Source: Streptomyces sp. TS71-3
Lineage (GTDB): Bacteria > Actinomycetota > Actinomycetes > Streptomycetales > Streptomycetaceae
NCBI RefSeq assembly: GCF_018327685.1
Contig: NZ_BNEL01000003.1
Span: forward strand, 744,001 to 808,000
DNA length: 64,000 nucleotides
Direction: 5' to 3'
In this document: piece after piece, positions 1 through 8,372 of the stretch
Position numbering within the stretch: position 1 is the stretch's first letter
Layout of the letters: every line of letters starts with the position of its first letter
Notes under the pieces: model-generated
The model's database searches: none
What the model was told of the DNA's origin: nothing
Seen by the model: only the letters and a program-made list of their open reading frames with translations
Translations under genes and position numbers: made by a program

Positions 1-839
1 TGCCAGATGGCGGCGGCCATCGCGAGGACGCGCTGGGCGACGCGGACAGCGACCCCTTGGAAGGAGCGGCCGCCGTGGTCTTCCAGGTCGAGCTGGCCCT
101 TGAGGGTGTCGTTGACCGACTCGATCAGCTGCCGGACCTTCTTGAGCATCGGCTCGCCATAGCGGGCCTTCTCATCCTTGCGGGACGGCCGCAGCATCGT
201 GATGCCGTACTCGCCCAGCAGTGTTTCGAAGTCGCGGCCCGCGAAGCCCTTGTCGCAGATCAGGAGGATGCCGTCGTGCTCGGCAGCCACGTCGGCGTCG
301 ACTTCGAGCATCGCGGCCAGCACCTCTCGCTCGCCGATCTTCGGGTCGGCCAGCGCCCACAGGATCGGCATGCCCGCCGGTGTGCACACCAGGTACAGCT
401 TCAGCCCCCAGTAGAAGCGCGAGTGGCTGGCGCAGTAGCCGTAGCCCGCCCATCCGGCCAGGTCCGAGCGCTTCACCGTGGGCCGGGACATACCGCAGGG
501 CACCGGGGTGGAGTCCACGATCCAGCAGTCGTCGAGCCAGAAGTCGCTCGATGTGGCGAGCATCCGGATGACCCGTTTGACCAGCCCGAGCGCGGCGCGC
601 AGCCGCTTGTTGTAGCCCGACTGCTGCGGCAGGTACGGAAACAGATCCCGCAGGTGCTTGCGGGCATAGCGCAGCCAGTGAGCCTCGGAGGTGAAGCCAA
701 GCATCGCCTGGGCGACCGCGACACAGACCAGTTCGGAGTCGGTCAGCACGGGCGGTCTGCCCCTCCATCGGGGTCCTCCCAGCTCGTCGTCGATCTTCAC
801 GTACAGTGCAGTCAAGAGGGTGTTCAGGTCTTGCGTCAC
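1..839 (-). mobile_element. IS982-type insertion sequence transposase (partial, runs off the window)
   Basis: Read on the minus strand from GTG at 839 the frame stays open to base 1 (about 279 residues seen). The protein has the IS982/DDE layout: an N-terminal stretch reading VTQDLNTLLTALYVKIDD, a GFTSEAHWLRYARKHL block, then DDCWIVDSTPVPCGMSR with the first catalytic aspartate, YWGLKLYLVCTPAGMPI, and ICDKGFAGRDFE with the second. A C-terminal KKVRQLIESVNDTLKGQLDLE stretch probably supplies the last acidic residue. The family is usually about 290-310 residues, so only a short tail lies outside. The far end of the element is not in the window, so its inverted repeats and target duplication cannot be set. 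It lies directly upstream of, and divergent from, the TetR gene. Confidence 0.85.
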
Positions 840-906
840 AACATGATCTTGAACACCCTCTCTTCATGCCCGATCGGCACCCCAGAACTTAGGACTTACT
901 CGTCTA

Positions 907-1641
907 GTGGAACTGGAGACCCGTTATGACGACCGAGGGCAGCATGGACGAGGAGAGGGCAGCGAGCGCCCGAGCGTCGGACGGCGGGACGGCGGGCGCC
1001 GCGGGCAACAGGGGGGCAGGCAGCGACACGGCGGACAGCGGCGGCCCCGGAACCGTGCGGCCGGGGGGGGGCGGACGGCCCGGGTGCGGGCCGCCGTGCT
1101 GCGGGCCGCCGGCGACGCGCTCGCGGAGCACGGGCTCGCACGGCTCGACCTCGCGGACGTGGCGCGGCGCGCGGAGGTCGGCAAGACGACGGTGTACCGG
1201 CGCTGGGGAACCGTTCAGGGACTGGTCGCCGACCTGCTGAAGGAGATGGCCGAGGAGCCGCTGCCGCGCACCGAGACCGGTTCGCTGCTGGGCGACCTGA
1301 CGGCCAACGCGGAGCTGGTCGTGCGGACCCTCACGGACCCCCGGCAGGGCCCCCTGTTCAAGGCGGTCATCGCCGCCGCGACGACCGACCCCGGCACCGC
1401 AGAGGCACTGCACCGCTTCTACGAGACCCGGGTCGCCGAGTGGGCACCCTGCGTCCGGCAGGCGGTCGAGCGCGGCGAACTCCCGGCCGGCACGGATCCG
1501 CACGAGGTGGTCCCCGCCGTGTCGGCACCCCTCTACTACCGGTTGCTGACCAGCGCCGTCCCCCTGGACTCCGCCGCGGCCCGACGCGCCGCACGGGCGG
1601 CGGAGGCGGCGGCACGCGCGGGGGTCTTCGCCGAGGCCTGA
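907..1641 (+). CDS. TetR-family transcriptional regulator, N-terminal part probably frameshifted
   Basis: The open frame from GTG 907 holds a TetR helix-turn-helix from about residue 58: RVRAAVLRAAGDALAEHG, then LADVARRAEVGKTTVYRRW, followed by a C-terminal ligand domain of the TetR_C_11 type. The first 55 residues of this frame are Arg/Gln-rich and unlike any regulator. The better start is ATG 926 in another frame, with GGAG 8 bases upstream and a normal Ser/Ala/Gly leader (MTTEGSMDEERA). That frame meets the TetR frame at a run of nine G at 1063-1071, and one extra G would join them. This is either a sequence error, a frameshift mutation or slippage. An internal start near 1084 could also give a functional protein. 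The target is unknown. Confidence 0.65.
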   Translation: MELETRYDDRGQHGRGEGSERPSVGRRDGGRRGQQGGRQRHGGQRRPRNRAAGGGRTARVRAAVLRAAGDALAEHGLARLDLADVARRAEVGKTTVYRRWGTVQGLVADLLKEMAEEPLPRTETGSLLGDLTANAELVVRTLTDPRQGPLFKAVIAAATTDPGTAEALHRFYETRVAEWAPCVRQAVERGELPAGTDPHEVVPAVSAPLYYRLLTSAVPLDSAAARRAARAAEAAARAGVFAEA

Positions 1642-1900
1642 GACGGGCGGCGGGCACACGCCGTCCCCGAACCGCACCGGCCCCCGCCCGGCACACCGCG
1701 CTCGCGGGCCACACCAGTCGCCGCACCAGCCGCCACACCGACCCCCAGCTCCCCAGACCCTCCCGGAGTTGCCCAAGAACGCCCTGTCGCCCGAACCGGC
1801 CGGCGAGTACGGTCGTTCCGCTCGGTCCGAGAAGTTCTCGCTTCTCGCGTTTCACTGCGCCATCGCCATGAGGACTCCCCCACGCACCTCTGGAGCTGCC

Positions 1901-3250
1901 ATGACGCAACGCCGATCGACCCCGCACGGAGGATCGACCCTGCACGGAGGATCGACCCTGCACAGAGGATCGACCACGCTCCGCGGAAGGACCACGCGCC
2001 GCGGAGGGACCATGCGCCGCGGATCGTCCACGCCCCGCGGAGGGACCACGCGCCGCCGCCCGTCCACCGGGCGGCGCAGGCTGACCAAGCTGCTCGTCCT
2101 CGCGCTCTCCGCGCTCTTCTTTGCGCCGCTGACGGCGGGCCGGGCCAGCGCGTCCGTTCCGCTGGACGAGCTGGCCGTGACCACGACCCAGCTGGCGCAG
2201 GGCCTCCAACGGCCCACCGGGATCACCGCGCCGGACGACGGCACGGGACGCCTGTTCATCCTGGAGAAGGCCGGGGACGTACGGGTCTACGACCCGGAAG
2301 ACGGCCTGCTGCCCGACCCGTTGCTCGACATCAAGGACAAGGTCGACGAGTCGGACAACGAGCGCGGCCTGCTGGGCATCGTCCCGGCGCCGGACTTCGC
2401 GCGGAGCCAGGTGCTGTACCTGGCCTACACGGCGCTGCCCGACGGTGCCGACACCCTGGCCCGCTACTCCCTGAAGGACGACTCACTGGAGGTGCTGCTC
2501 TCCCAGGACCACCACGAGAACACCAACCACAACGCCGGACAGCTCGCCTTCGGCCCGGACGGGGACCTCTACTGGAGCCTCGGCGACGGCGGCTCGGCCG
2601 ACGACCCGCCGAACAACGCGCAGAACCTGAACACCCTGCTCGGCAAGATCCTGCGCATCGACGTCAGCAGGGCCTGCGGCGACCTGCCGTACTGCGTGCC
2701 GGACGACAACCCGTTCGTCGGGGTCGCGAACGCCCGCCCGGAGATCTGGGTGTACGGGGTGCGCAACCCGTGGCGGTTCTCCTTCGACGACGACGGCTCG
2801 CTGTGGATCGGTGACGTGGGCCAGGGCTCCCAGGAGGAGGTCGACCACCTGACGCCGGACCAGGGTGGTGCCAACCTCGGCTGGTCCTGCCGCGAGGGAA
2901 CGGGGTCGCACCTGCCCGACCGGTGCGACGACGGCACCGAGTTCACCGAACCGGTCTTCACGTACCGGACGTCGAACCAGGGCTGCTCGGTGATCGGCGG
3001 CTACGTCTACCACGGCGCCGAGTTCGGCGACCTGGCGGACGGCACGTACCTCGCCAGCGACTACTGCTCCTCCACGGCCTGGGCGATCCGCCAGAACGCG
3101 GACGGCAGCTACACCACCGGCACCCTCGGCACCCTGCCGACCCAGGTGACCGCCTTCGGCGAGGGAGCCGACGGCGAGCTGTACATGGTCAACGACCTGC
3201 CCGGCCAGCTCCACAGGATCAACTTCGAGCGGACCGCGACGACCCGCTGA
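1901..3250 (+). CDS. Secreted PQQ-dependent sugar dehydrogenase family protein
   Basis: About 449 residues. After a repetitive Arg/Gly/Thr-rich leader comes a Sec-type signal (RRRLTKLLVLALSALFFAPLTAGRASAS split over charged, hydrophobic and Ala-x-Ala parts), so the enzyme is exported. The mature part is the six-bladed glucose/sorbosone dehydrogenase propeller (GSDH family): LAQGLQRPTGI at its start, ERGLLGIVPAPDF, HHENTNHNAGQLAFGPDGDLYWSLGDGG, and the signature NAQNLNTLLGKILRIDV. Family members oxidise aldose sugars using pyrroloquinoline quinone. The actual substrate and cofactor here are inferred. ATG 1901 is chosen for its GGAG at 1892-1895. ATG 2012 is an alternative that would drop most of the repeat leader. 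Confidence 0.85.
   Translation: MTQRRSTPHGGSTLHGGSTLHRGSTTLRGRTTRRGGTMRRGSSTPRGGTTRRRPSTGRRRLTKLLVLALSALFFAPLTAGRASASVPLDELAVTTTQLAQGLQRPTGITAPDDGTGRLFILEKAGDVRVYDPEDGLLPDPLLDIKDKVDESDNERGLLGIVPAPDFARSQVLYLAYTALPDGADTLARYSLKDDSLEVLLSQDHHENTNHNAGQLAFGPDGDLYWSLGDGGSADDPPNNAQNLNTLLGKILRIDVSRACGDLPYCVPDDNPFVGVANARPEIWVYGVRNPWRFSFDDDGSLWIGDVGQGSQEEVDHLTPDQGGANLGWSCREGTGSHLPDRCDDGTEFTEPVFTYRTSNQGCSVIGGYVYHGAEFGDLADGTYLASDYCSSTAWAIRQNADGSYTTGTLGTLPTQVTAFGEGADGELYMVNDLPGQLHRINFERTATTR
1917..2055 (+). repeat. In-frame minisatellite in the leader of the sugar dehydrogenase
   Basis: Roughly 18-bp units built on GGATCGACCCTGCACGGA, drifting to GGACCACGCGCCGCGGA, about seven copies. They encode GGSTLHGGSTLHRGSTTLRG and then RTTRRGGTMRRGSS-type repeats immediately before the signal peptide. 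The copies nearest the start are almost identical, suggesting recent expansion. Confidence 0.8.
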
Positions 3251-3287
3251 CCCCGGCCTCCCGGCGCCTCGCCAGGGGCGGGACGCC

Positions 3288-3369
3288 GGGGGCGTTCGGC
3301 CTCCCCGGGGGCGTTCGGCCTCCCCGGGGGCGTTCGGCCTCCCCGGGGGCGTTCGGCCTCCCCGGGGGT
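3288..3369. repeat. 19-bp tandem array after the sugar dehydrogenase stop
   Basis: Four near-perfect copies of GGGGGCGTTCGGCCTCCCC begin at cgttcgg positions 3293, 3312, 3331 and 3350. Each junction forms a CCCCGGGGG self-complementary core, so the transcript could fold into several alternative hairpins. It lies 40 bp after the 3250 stop and may act as a multi-hairpin terminator. Confidence 0.85.
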
Positions 3370-3410
3370 GCGGCCCCAGTGATCCGGCCCGGCGCTGGGA
3401 TGCTGCTGCC

Positions 3411-4001
3411 ATGCAGGATGAGAGCGGCGAGGGCACCGGCGAGGGCACCCCGGCCCCGGGAAAGTACGCACGGGTCGAACGAGAACGCCGTTTCCTGCTG
3501 GCGCGGGCCCCGGACGAGGCGTCCGCCACCGCCGTGCGGCTGATCACCGACCGGTACCTGACGGGCACGCGCCTGCGGCTGCGGCGCTCCGAGCGCCCGG
3601 ACACCGGCGCCCGCGAGCTCAAGCTCACCCAGAAGATCCCGGCCGCCCGGCGAGGAGCAGGAGCCGTTCAGGGCCTGGTGACGAACATGTACCTCTCCGA
3701 GGAGGAGTACCGGGCGCTCGCCGTCCTGCCCGCGGCGTCGCTCGTCAAGCGGCGCCTGAGCGTGCCGCCCTTCGGCATCGACGTGTTCGCGCCCCCGCTG
3801 CACGGCCTGGTCCTCGCGGAGGCGGAGTTCACCGGCGACGAGGAGGCGGACGCCTTCGTGCCCTCGCGGCGGTACGTGGCCGAGGTCACCGACGACCCCC
3901 GCTTCACCGGAGGCACGCTTGTCCGGACACCGCGGGCCGACCTGCTGTCCTGGCTCGCCGCGTACGGCATCCACCCGGACACCGCACCGGCCCCGAGCTG
4001 A
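3411..4001 (+). CDS. CYTH-domain protein
   Basis: A 196-residue protein with the CYTH (CyaB-thiamine triphosphatase) triphosphate-tunnel fold. ERERR at residues 23-27 is the ExExK-type entry motif with Arg in the last place. It is followed by paired basic strands (TGTRLRLRRSE, RELKLTQK), and acidic strands later (LVLAEAEF). Family members bind inorganic or organic triphosphates through these Arg/Lys and Glu residues with a metal ion. Whether this one is a triphosphatase or adenylate cyclase is not decidable from sequence. It has no signal peptide, so it is cytosolic. It appears monocistronic and lies just after the 19-bp repeat array. Confidence 0.8.
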   Translation: MQDESGEGTGEGTPAPGKYARVERERRFLLARAPDEASATAVRLITDRYLTGTRLRLRRSERPDTGARELKLTQKIPAARRGAGAVQGLVTNMYLSEEEYRALAVLPAASLVKRRLSVPPFGIDVFAPPLHGLVLAEAEFTGDEEADAFVPSRRYVAEVTDDPRFTGGTLVRTPRADLLSWLAAYGIHPDTAPAPS

Positions 4002-4161
4002 CCCGGCGCCCGCGGAGGCGGCCGGCGGAGGCGTGTCCGCGCCCGGTCGGCGCCCGCGGAGGCGTGTCCGCGGAGGCGCGCCCGCGCCCGCCTGAACGAC
4101 GGTCCGAAAACCGACCGCACCGACCGCACCGCCCGCCGGGAAAACCCCGTAAACCATTTAA

Positions 4162-4172
4162 TCACCTGGTGA
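4162..4172. promoter_or_regulatory. Small palindrome in the AT-richer promoter region of the next gene
   Basis: TCACC-T-GGTGA is a perfect 5-bp inverted repeat in a stretch (4140-4215) clearly richer in A/T than its surroundings. It lies about 90 bp before the GTG at 4254. It could be an operator, but the arms are short. Confidence 0.3.
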
Positions 4173-4253
4173 ACTGACTACTTCTTTAAGCCATCCAGGT
4201 GTATTTCAACCGAGGAATCCGTCCCTAACGGCCGCATCCGCGTTGTCAGGATC

Positions 4254-5147
4254 GTGAGACCACGTGAATTCTGGGACCGGAACACCATCCTGGCAGAAGC
4301 TTTCTGCGCCAGCGACGAGCGCGTGCGCCAGGCCCAGTCGCTGCTGAACGACGCGCAGGCCGAGCGGGCCAGGATGCTCGCCGCGTTCGCCGTCACCGTC
4401 GGCAGCGACCGCACCATCGCGGCGCTGATGGGCCTGAACGAGCGCGAGGTGCGCACGGCCCGCCGGGCAGTCGGTCGAGGCGACGCACGCACCGTCGCCC
4501 AGACCCTGCTGACCCCCGTCCAGCAGCCGCCGCAGCCGCCCCGACCGCAGCAGCAGGCCCAGCAGCGCGAACCCGGGCCGCCGGAGCACGCGCCGGCGAC
4601 ACCCGCGGACGTACACGTTCCGCACCCCCGGGAGGAGCAGGTCCCCGCCCCGCCCCCGTACGACCCGTACACGGTCCCGCACGACCCGACGACCAGCACC
4701 ACGGGCCAGGCCGCCCCCGAGCCGGAGATCCCGGTCGCCTGGTCGTCGAGCATGGACTCGGTCCTGCTGTGGAGCTGGAAGTCGGGGCTCGACCTCCAGA
4801 CGGTGGCCAAGGAACTCGGCCTGGACGTGCGGACCCTGCTGCTCCGGGTACAGGTGCTCGCCGACGACGGGCTGCTCTCGCCGGGCGCGTCCTCCGCGTC
4901 GGCCGGCACGCCGTCCGACTACACGAGAGGCGAGTACACGAGAGGCGAGTACGCCAGATCGGACTATCCGAGGGGCGACTACACGAGAGGCGACTACACG
5001 AGGGGCGACTACGCCCGGACCGAGTACCAGAGCCCACCCCCCGCGGACCACCGCCGCCGCTCGGGCCGCCACCGCCGCCACCACAGCGAGGCCTACACGG
5101 CCTTCTTCAGCCCGACCACCACGTTCCCCTCCTACTCGCAGCACTGA
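4254..5147 (+). CDS. Putative helix-turn-helix protein with a repeat-bearing C-terminus
   Basis: A 297-residue protein I cannot name. Residues 1-85 are helical: LLNDAQAERARMLAAFAVTVGSDRTIAALMGLNEREVRTARRAVG reads like a helix-turn-helix. Then comes a Pro/Gln-rich linker of about 75 residues, and a second helical block (LLWSWKSGLDLQTVAKELGLDVRTLLLRVQVLADDGLLS) that again resembles a winged or HTH unit. The C-terminus holds Tyr-Thr-Arg-Gly-Asp/Glu pentapeptides and a His/Arg tail. The two HTH-like parts suggest DNA binding, which is inference. GTG 4254 is chosen as the first start giving the complete helical domain; AGG at 4248 is a weak ribosome site. Confidence 0.7.
   Translation: MRPREFWDRNTILAEAFCASDERVRQAQSLLNDAQAERARMLAAFAVTVGSDRTIAALMGLNEREVRTARRAVGRGDARTVAQTLLTPVQQPPQPPRPQQQAQQREPGPPEHAPATPADVHVPHPREEQVPAPPPYDPYTVPHDPTTSTTGQAAPEPEIPVAWSSSMDSVLLWSWKSGLDLQTVAKELGLDVRTLLLRVQVLADDGLLSPGASSASAGTPSDYTRGEYTRGEYARSDYPRGDYTRGDYTRGDYARTEYQSPPPADHRRRSGRHRRHHSEAYTAFFSPTTTFPSYSQH
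4917..5030 (+). repeat. 15-bp in-frame repeat coding Tyr-x-Arg-Gly/Ser-Asp/Glu pentapeptides
   Basis: Seven to eight 15-bp units of the form GACTACACGAGAGGC encode DYTRG, EYTRG, EYARS, DYPRG, DYTRG, DYTRG, DYARTEY. Identical third bases in several units point to recent slippage or unequal exchange. Confidence 0.85.
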
Positions 5148-5475
5148 ACCTGAGCGAAAGCTTTCTGCCGACGCCGCGGCCGACACCCCGGCCGGCGCCC
5201 CCGGGTCCCTGACGCCCCCATGCCGCCGACAGGCGAAGCCCCCCGCCCCCTCCAGGGCCGGCGGGTGATGAGCGACGTCTCGCGCGCCCCCCCTGCTCAG
5301 GCACGGCAACGCCCAGGGAACCCGACACCTATGGCCGGTTCGAGGACGAACCCGACCGAGCCCCAGAAGAACCCGACCGAGCCCCAAGAGAACTGCCGGC
5401 TCAACCTGGCCGTGAAGGCCCCGAAGGACTTCACCCACGCCGTCGCCGGCCTGGACTACCGCGACTGCGCGTCCC
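5148..5475. other. Spacer with a possible gene remnant
   Basis: No convincing gene. On the plus strand 5395-5480 reads NCRLNLAVKAPKDFTHAVAGLDYRDC, which looks protein-like but has no credible start or length and runs into the opposite-strand gene. An 18-bp duplicated segment (ACCCGACCGAGCCCCA and its neighbour) lies at 5348-5388. It may be a decayed gene end. Confidence 0.4.
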
Positions 5476-5991
5476 TCAGACGACGGCCGCGCGGTCCTGC
5501 TCCGGCCCGGCCCCGTCCGCACCCGGGTCGGGGACGGAACGGGGCCAGGTGCCGATCCACACCTGCGTGATGGCGCTGACGTACCGGGCCCCGCAGCGGT
5601 CCGACGGGACGACGAGCTGGCTGCCGTCCGCGTCCAGCGGGTGGCCGTCCATCCTGGTGGCCAGCAGCACCGGGGCGTCGCAGAAGTCGGCGTCTATCTC
5701 CGCCCAGGAGAGCAGCGCCTGGTGGCCGTCGCCGCCGGTGACGGCGAGCAGGAAGCGGGAACGGTCCTTGCGGCGCCGGACGTCGAAGACGGGACCGGCG
5801 TCGAGGGCGACCTCCCGCAGCAGCGGGCCCTCGAACGTGTGGTGCTGCGGGCCGTTCGTGGCGCAGTCGAAGACCACCGCCGCACGGTGCTGGCGCCAGC
5901 GCGTGCGCAGGTCCCCGACGGAGAGCTGCGCGGGCCGGTGCAGTTCGCCGCAGAGCGAGAACAGGCTGCTTCGCGTGCCGAGTCGGTTCAT
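5476..5991 (-). CDS. Small protein with oxidoreductase molybdopterin-binding fold
   Basis: 171 residues from ATG 5991. The order of motifs resembles the sulfite-oxidase-type molybdopterin domain: AVVFDCATNGPQHHTFEGPLL near residues 38-58 (the usual F.C.TG pattern around the cofactor-binding Cys), FLLAVTGGDGHQALLSWAEID, then VLLATRMDGHPLD, GSQLVVPSDRCGARYVSAITQVWIG. Single-domain proteins of this kind are common in Streptomyces and their substrate is unknown. There is no signal peptide. The conserved Cys at about residue 43 would be the Mo ligand if the cofactor is bound. The tail beyond residue 150 is acidic and of low complexity. Confidence 0.65.
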   Translation of the reverse strand: MNRLGTRSSLFSLCGELHRPAQLSVGDLRTRWRQHRAAVVFDCATNGPQHHTFEGPLLREVALDAGPVFDVRRRKDRSRFLLAVTGGDGHQALLSWAEIDADFCDAPVLLATRMDGHPLDADGSQLVVPSDRCGARYVSAITQVWIGTWPRSVPDPGADGAGPEQDRAAVV

Positions 5992-6151
5992 CCGACCGCC
6001 CCCTCAAGGTGTCACCCGTGTCATGCCCCTTCCCGGACACCAGGGAACCTCAAAAGCGAGCCGGACGCCATGCTTCGCTTGCATTCGATGGCCGAAGAGC
6101 GCCCTTCACCTTGCAGATGCCGTGCAGAGGGAGAGTGGCCGCCGGGCGCCG

Positions 6152-6820
6152 TCAGCCCTCGTCGAGTTCCTCCGCGAAGTGCCGGAACCCCTGGCGGCCG
6201 GCGTGCATGCTCCACAGTGTCTGGGCGAGCACGGCCGGGTCCTTCCTCGGGTGCCCGGGGGTGATCGCGCCGGGGATGACGAGCTGCGCGACGTGGATGC
6301 CCGCCCCGGCCAGCTCCTCGTGGAGCATCTGGGCGAACGCGCTCTCGGCGGCGAACGCGATCGAGGTGCCCGCGAGGTGCGGCCGGGGCCGCACGGCGGT
6401 GCCGCCGTTGACGAAGAGGACGGTGCCGCGGCCCAGCGTCCGCATGCCGGGCAGCACCTGGTGCACGGCGGCGACGGGGCCGAGGACGGAGAACTCGATC
6501 GGGCCCACCAGGTCGGCGGGGGTGGTCTCCAGCAGCGGCCGCATGAAGTCCTTCTGCGGCAGCGGGCTGTACTGCATCACCTCGATCGGACCCAGCGTCT
6601 CGGTGGCGTCCTCCAGGGCCGCGGAGAGGGCGGCCGGATCGCGCGCGTCCGCGGCGAAGGCGCGCGCGGTCACCCCGTCGGCGGTGAGGGCGGCGGCGAG
6701 CGCGTCGCCCCGCTCCTGGTTGCGGGAGATGAGCGCGACGTCGAGGCCCTGCCCCCCGAACTGCCGGGCGACCGCGGCGCCGAGGCCCGGTCCCGCTCCG
6801 ATGATGGCGATGGTGGTCAT
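6152..6820 (-). CDS. Atypical short-chain dehydrogenase/reductase-like protein
   Basis: 222 residues from ATG 6820, with AGGAG 8 bases upstream. GAGPGLG at residues 8-14 is the Rossmann nucleotide loop, RNQERGDALAAAL the expected second strand and helix, and LFVNGGTAV the strand before the active site. The classical Tyr-x-x-x-Lys pair is missing: that region reads AGTSIAFAAESAFAQ. The protein may therefore bind NAD(P) without classical SDR chemistry, or use other residues. It stands alone, with the ABM monooxygenase gene about 200 bp upstream on the same strand. Confidence 0.75.
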   Translation of the reverse strand: MTTIAIIGAGPGLGAAVARQFGGQGLDVALISRNQERGDALAAALTADGVTARAFAADARDPAALSAALEDATETLGPIEVMQYSPLPQKDFMRPLLETTPADLVGPIEFSVLGPVAAVHQVLPGMRTLGRGTVLFVNGGTAVRPRPHLAGTSIAFAAESAFAQMLHEELAGAGIHVAQLVIPGAITPGHPRKDPAVLAQTLWSMHAGRQGFRHFAEELDEG

Positions 6821-7034
6821 GACCGCTCCTGGGTACGTCGGGTGCCGGGCACGGGGCACGGGGCACACGGCGCCACGGCGCATAGCGCGCGGCGCACGGC
6901 CTGCGCGCCCCCGTGCAGTCTCGCAGTACGCCCCCGGTGCGCCCGGGAAGACAGGGCCACGTCCGGGCCGGAGGGTTGCGGCCGGGGGTTGAGGCCCGGG
7001 GGCAGGGCTACGCCCCGGCCGGGGGTCCCGGCGG

Positions 7035-7772
7035 TCACGGGTGGCGGAACCGGCCGGTCGTATGCCGGTGCGGGGAGAAGCGGCGGATCGTCGTCCGCGC
7101 CGGGCCGGGCCAGGACCCGGGGTCGGGATGCCCGGAGCTGTCGGCTCCCGCCGGTGCGGTGCCCTGCTCCCGCGCCGCCGCGCCGCCCTGCTCGCGCGCC
7201 GCTCCGGGTACCGACGCGGCGCGGTGCTCGTCGTGCGAGGTCCACTCGGCGTAGTTGAGCACCCGTGAACCGTCGGCGCTGACGTGGAAGTGCGTGGAGA
7301 TCAGGCCGGGCGGCGGACCCGACGCCGGCAGCGCGAACGTCGCGTCCACCCACTGCCGGGCCCGCACCAGGTCGGGCGCGTCGAACTCGTGGCCGACCAG
7401 CACGATGCAGCCGGGGATCCGGCGCAGCCCGAACTGCCTGCCGCGGCAGCGCAGATACGGCACCGTGCCCACCCACTGGGTGCCCGGCACCGCTTCGGTG
7501 ACCTGCTCGGCCAGCCGCGGTTCCGAGGAGGCGGCGAAGGCGCGCGCCGCGTCGTCGTTCGCCCACTGCGAGAGCTGGGCGACCCACGGCCCGTCCGCGC
7601 CGGTCAGGCACGACCGGGAGAGCAGTCCCCCGGGCCAGCGCCCCGCCCAGGTACCGGCCACCGCGTCGGCCACGACTTCCTGCCTGCCCGGCGGTGCGGC
7701 CCACTCGCTGAGCAGGGTGACCCCGGCCTCGGGACGGCTCATGTCCGGCACCGCACCACGGCCGTGTTCCAT
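7035..7772 (-). CDS. Antibiotic biosynthesis monooxygenase (ABM) domain protein
   Basis: 245 residues from ATG 7772, with GAGGGGAG about 12 bases upstream; ATG 7743 is an alternative. Two ferredoxin-like ABM halves are visible. The first is TLLSEWAAPPGRQEVVADAVAGTW with LSQWANDDAARAFAASSEP. The second is GCIVLVGHEFDAPDLVRARQWVDATF with LISTHFHVSADGSRVLNYAEWTSHDEHRAA. Such proteins are cofactor-free oxygenases or stress-linked dimeric barrels. The C-terminal 50 residues (Ala/Glu/Gln duplications GAAREQGGAAAREQG, then a basic tail) are low complexity and may be strain-specific. The role is unknown. Confidence 0.75.
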   Translation of the reverse strand: MEHGRGAVPDMSRPEAGVTLLSEWAAPPGRQEVVADAVAGTWAGRWPGGLLSRSCLTGADGPWVAQLSQWANDDAARAFAASSEPRLAEQVTEAVPGTQWVGTVPYLRCRGRQFGLRRIPGCIVLVGHEFDAPDLVRARQWVDATFALPASGPPPGLISTHFHVSADGSRVLNYAEWTSHDEHRAASVPGAAREQGGAAAREQGTAPAGADSSGHPDPGSWPGPARTTIRRFSPHRHTTGRFRHP

Positions 7773-7894
7773 CGCGGTTCCCACTCCCCTCGGAGGCCTC
7801 CTGTCCAGTGGGTACCCGCCTGGGCGCGGCCGACCCGGTCCCAGGGCCCGGAGAAGGCCGGGACGGCATCTGCGGACCCCGGTGATCTGACAGC

Positions 7895-8372
7895 CCCGTC
7901 GTGGCTCTCCTCTTGGGCGCACCAGCGCCCACCTGGGCCCCGAAGGGGCGCGGGGAGCTGCGCGAGCGACCAACCACCCGCCGGTGGTCCGGGCACGACG
8001 GAGACTGCCCCCTCGGGACGGCGGCGATCCAACGGTTTCGTCGTGGCTGGTCGCTCCCCCACTGCCTTGAGGACGTGGGAGGTGCCCCCATCCCCGCGCC
8101 CCTAATCCCGCCGGCCCACGGCCGCAAAGGCGCCCCGAAAGGGGCGCGGGGAACGGCGCGAGCAACCACCACCGGCCGGTGGTCCGGACACGACCGAAAC
8201 AGCCCCCTCGGGACGGTGACGACCTGACGGTCTCGTCGTGGCTCCCCTCTTGAGCGCGCTCCAGCGCCCCCAAAGGGGCGCGGGGAACGGCGCGGGAACG
8301 GCGCGAGCAGCCCCCACCGACCGGCGGTCCGGAGGCAACCGGAACAGCCCCGTCAGGACGGTTCCGCTCCGA
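7895..8372 (-). repeat. Cluster of dispersed Streptomyces-type spacer repeats (three copies)
   Basis: The 580-bp spacer upstream of the ABM gene holds no gene. On the minus strand, 8040-8103 reads GGGGCGCGGGGATGGGGGCA, CCTCCCACGTCCTCAAGGCA, then GTGGGGGAGCGACCAGCCAC. This is followed by a tail (GAGGGGGCAGTCTCCGTCGT ... CGGACCACCGGCGGGTGG ... CCCCGCGCCCC). The tail recurs at about 8133-8230 and 8270-8365. The same head and tail occur at 36171-36338 on the plus strand. The 3' copy overlaps the end of cbtA by about 20 bp. Confidence 0.8.
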
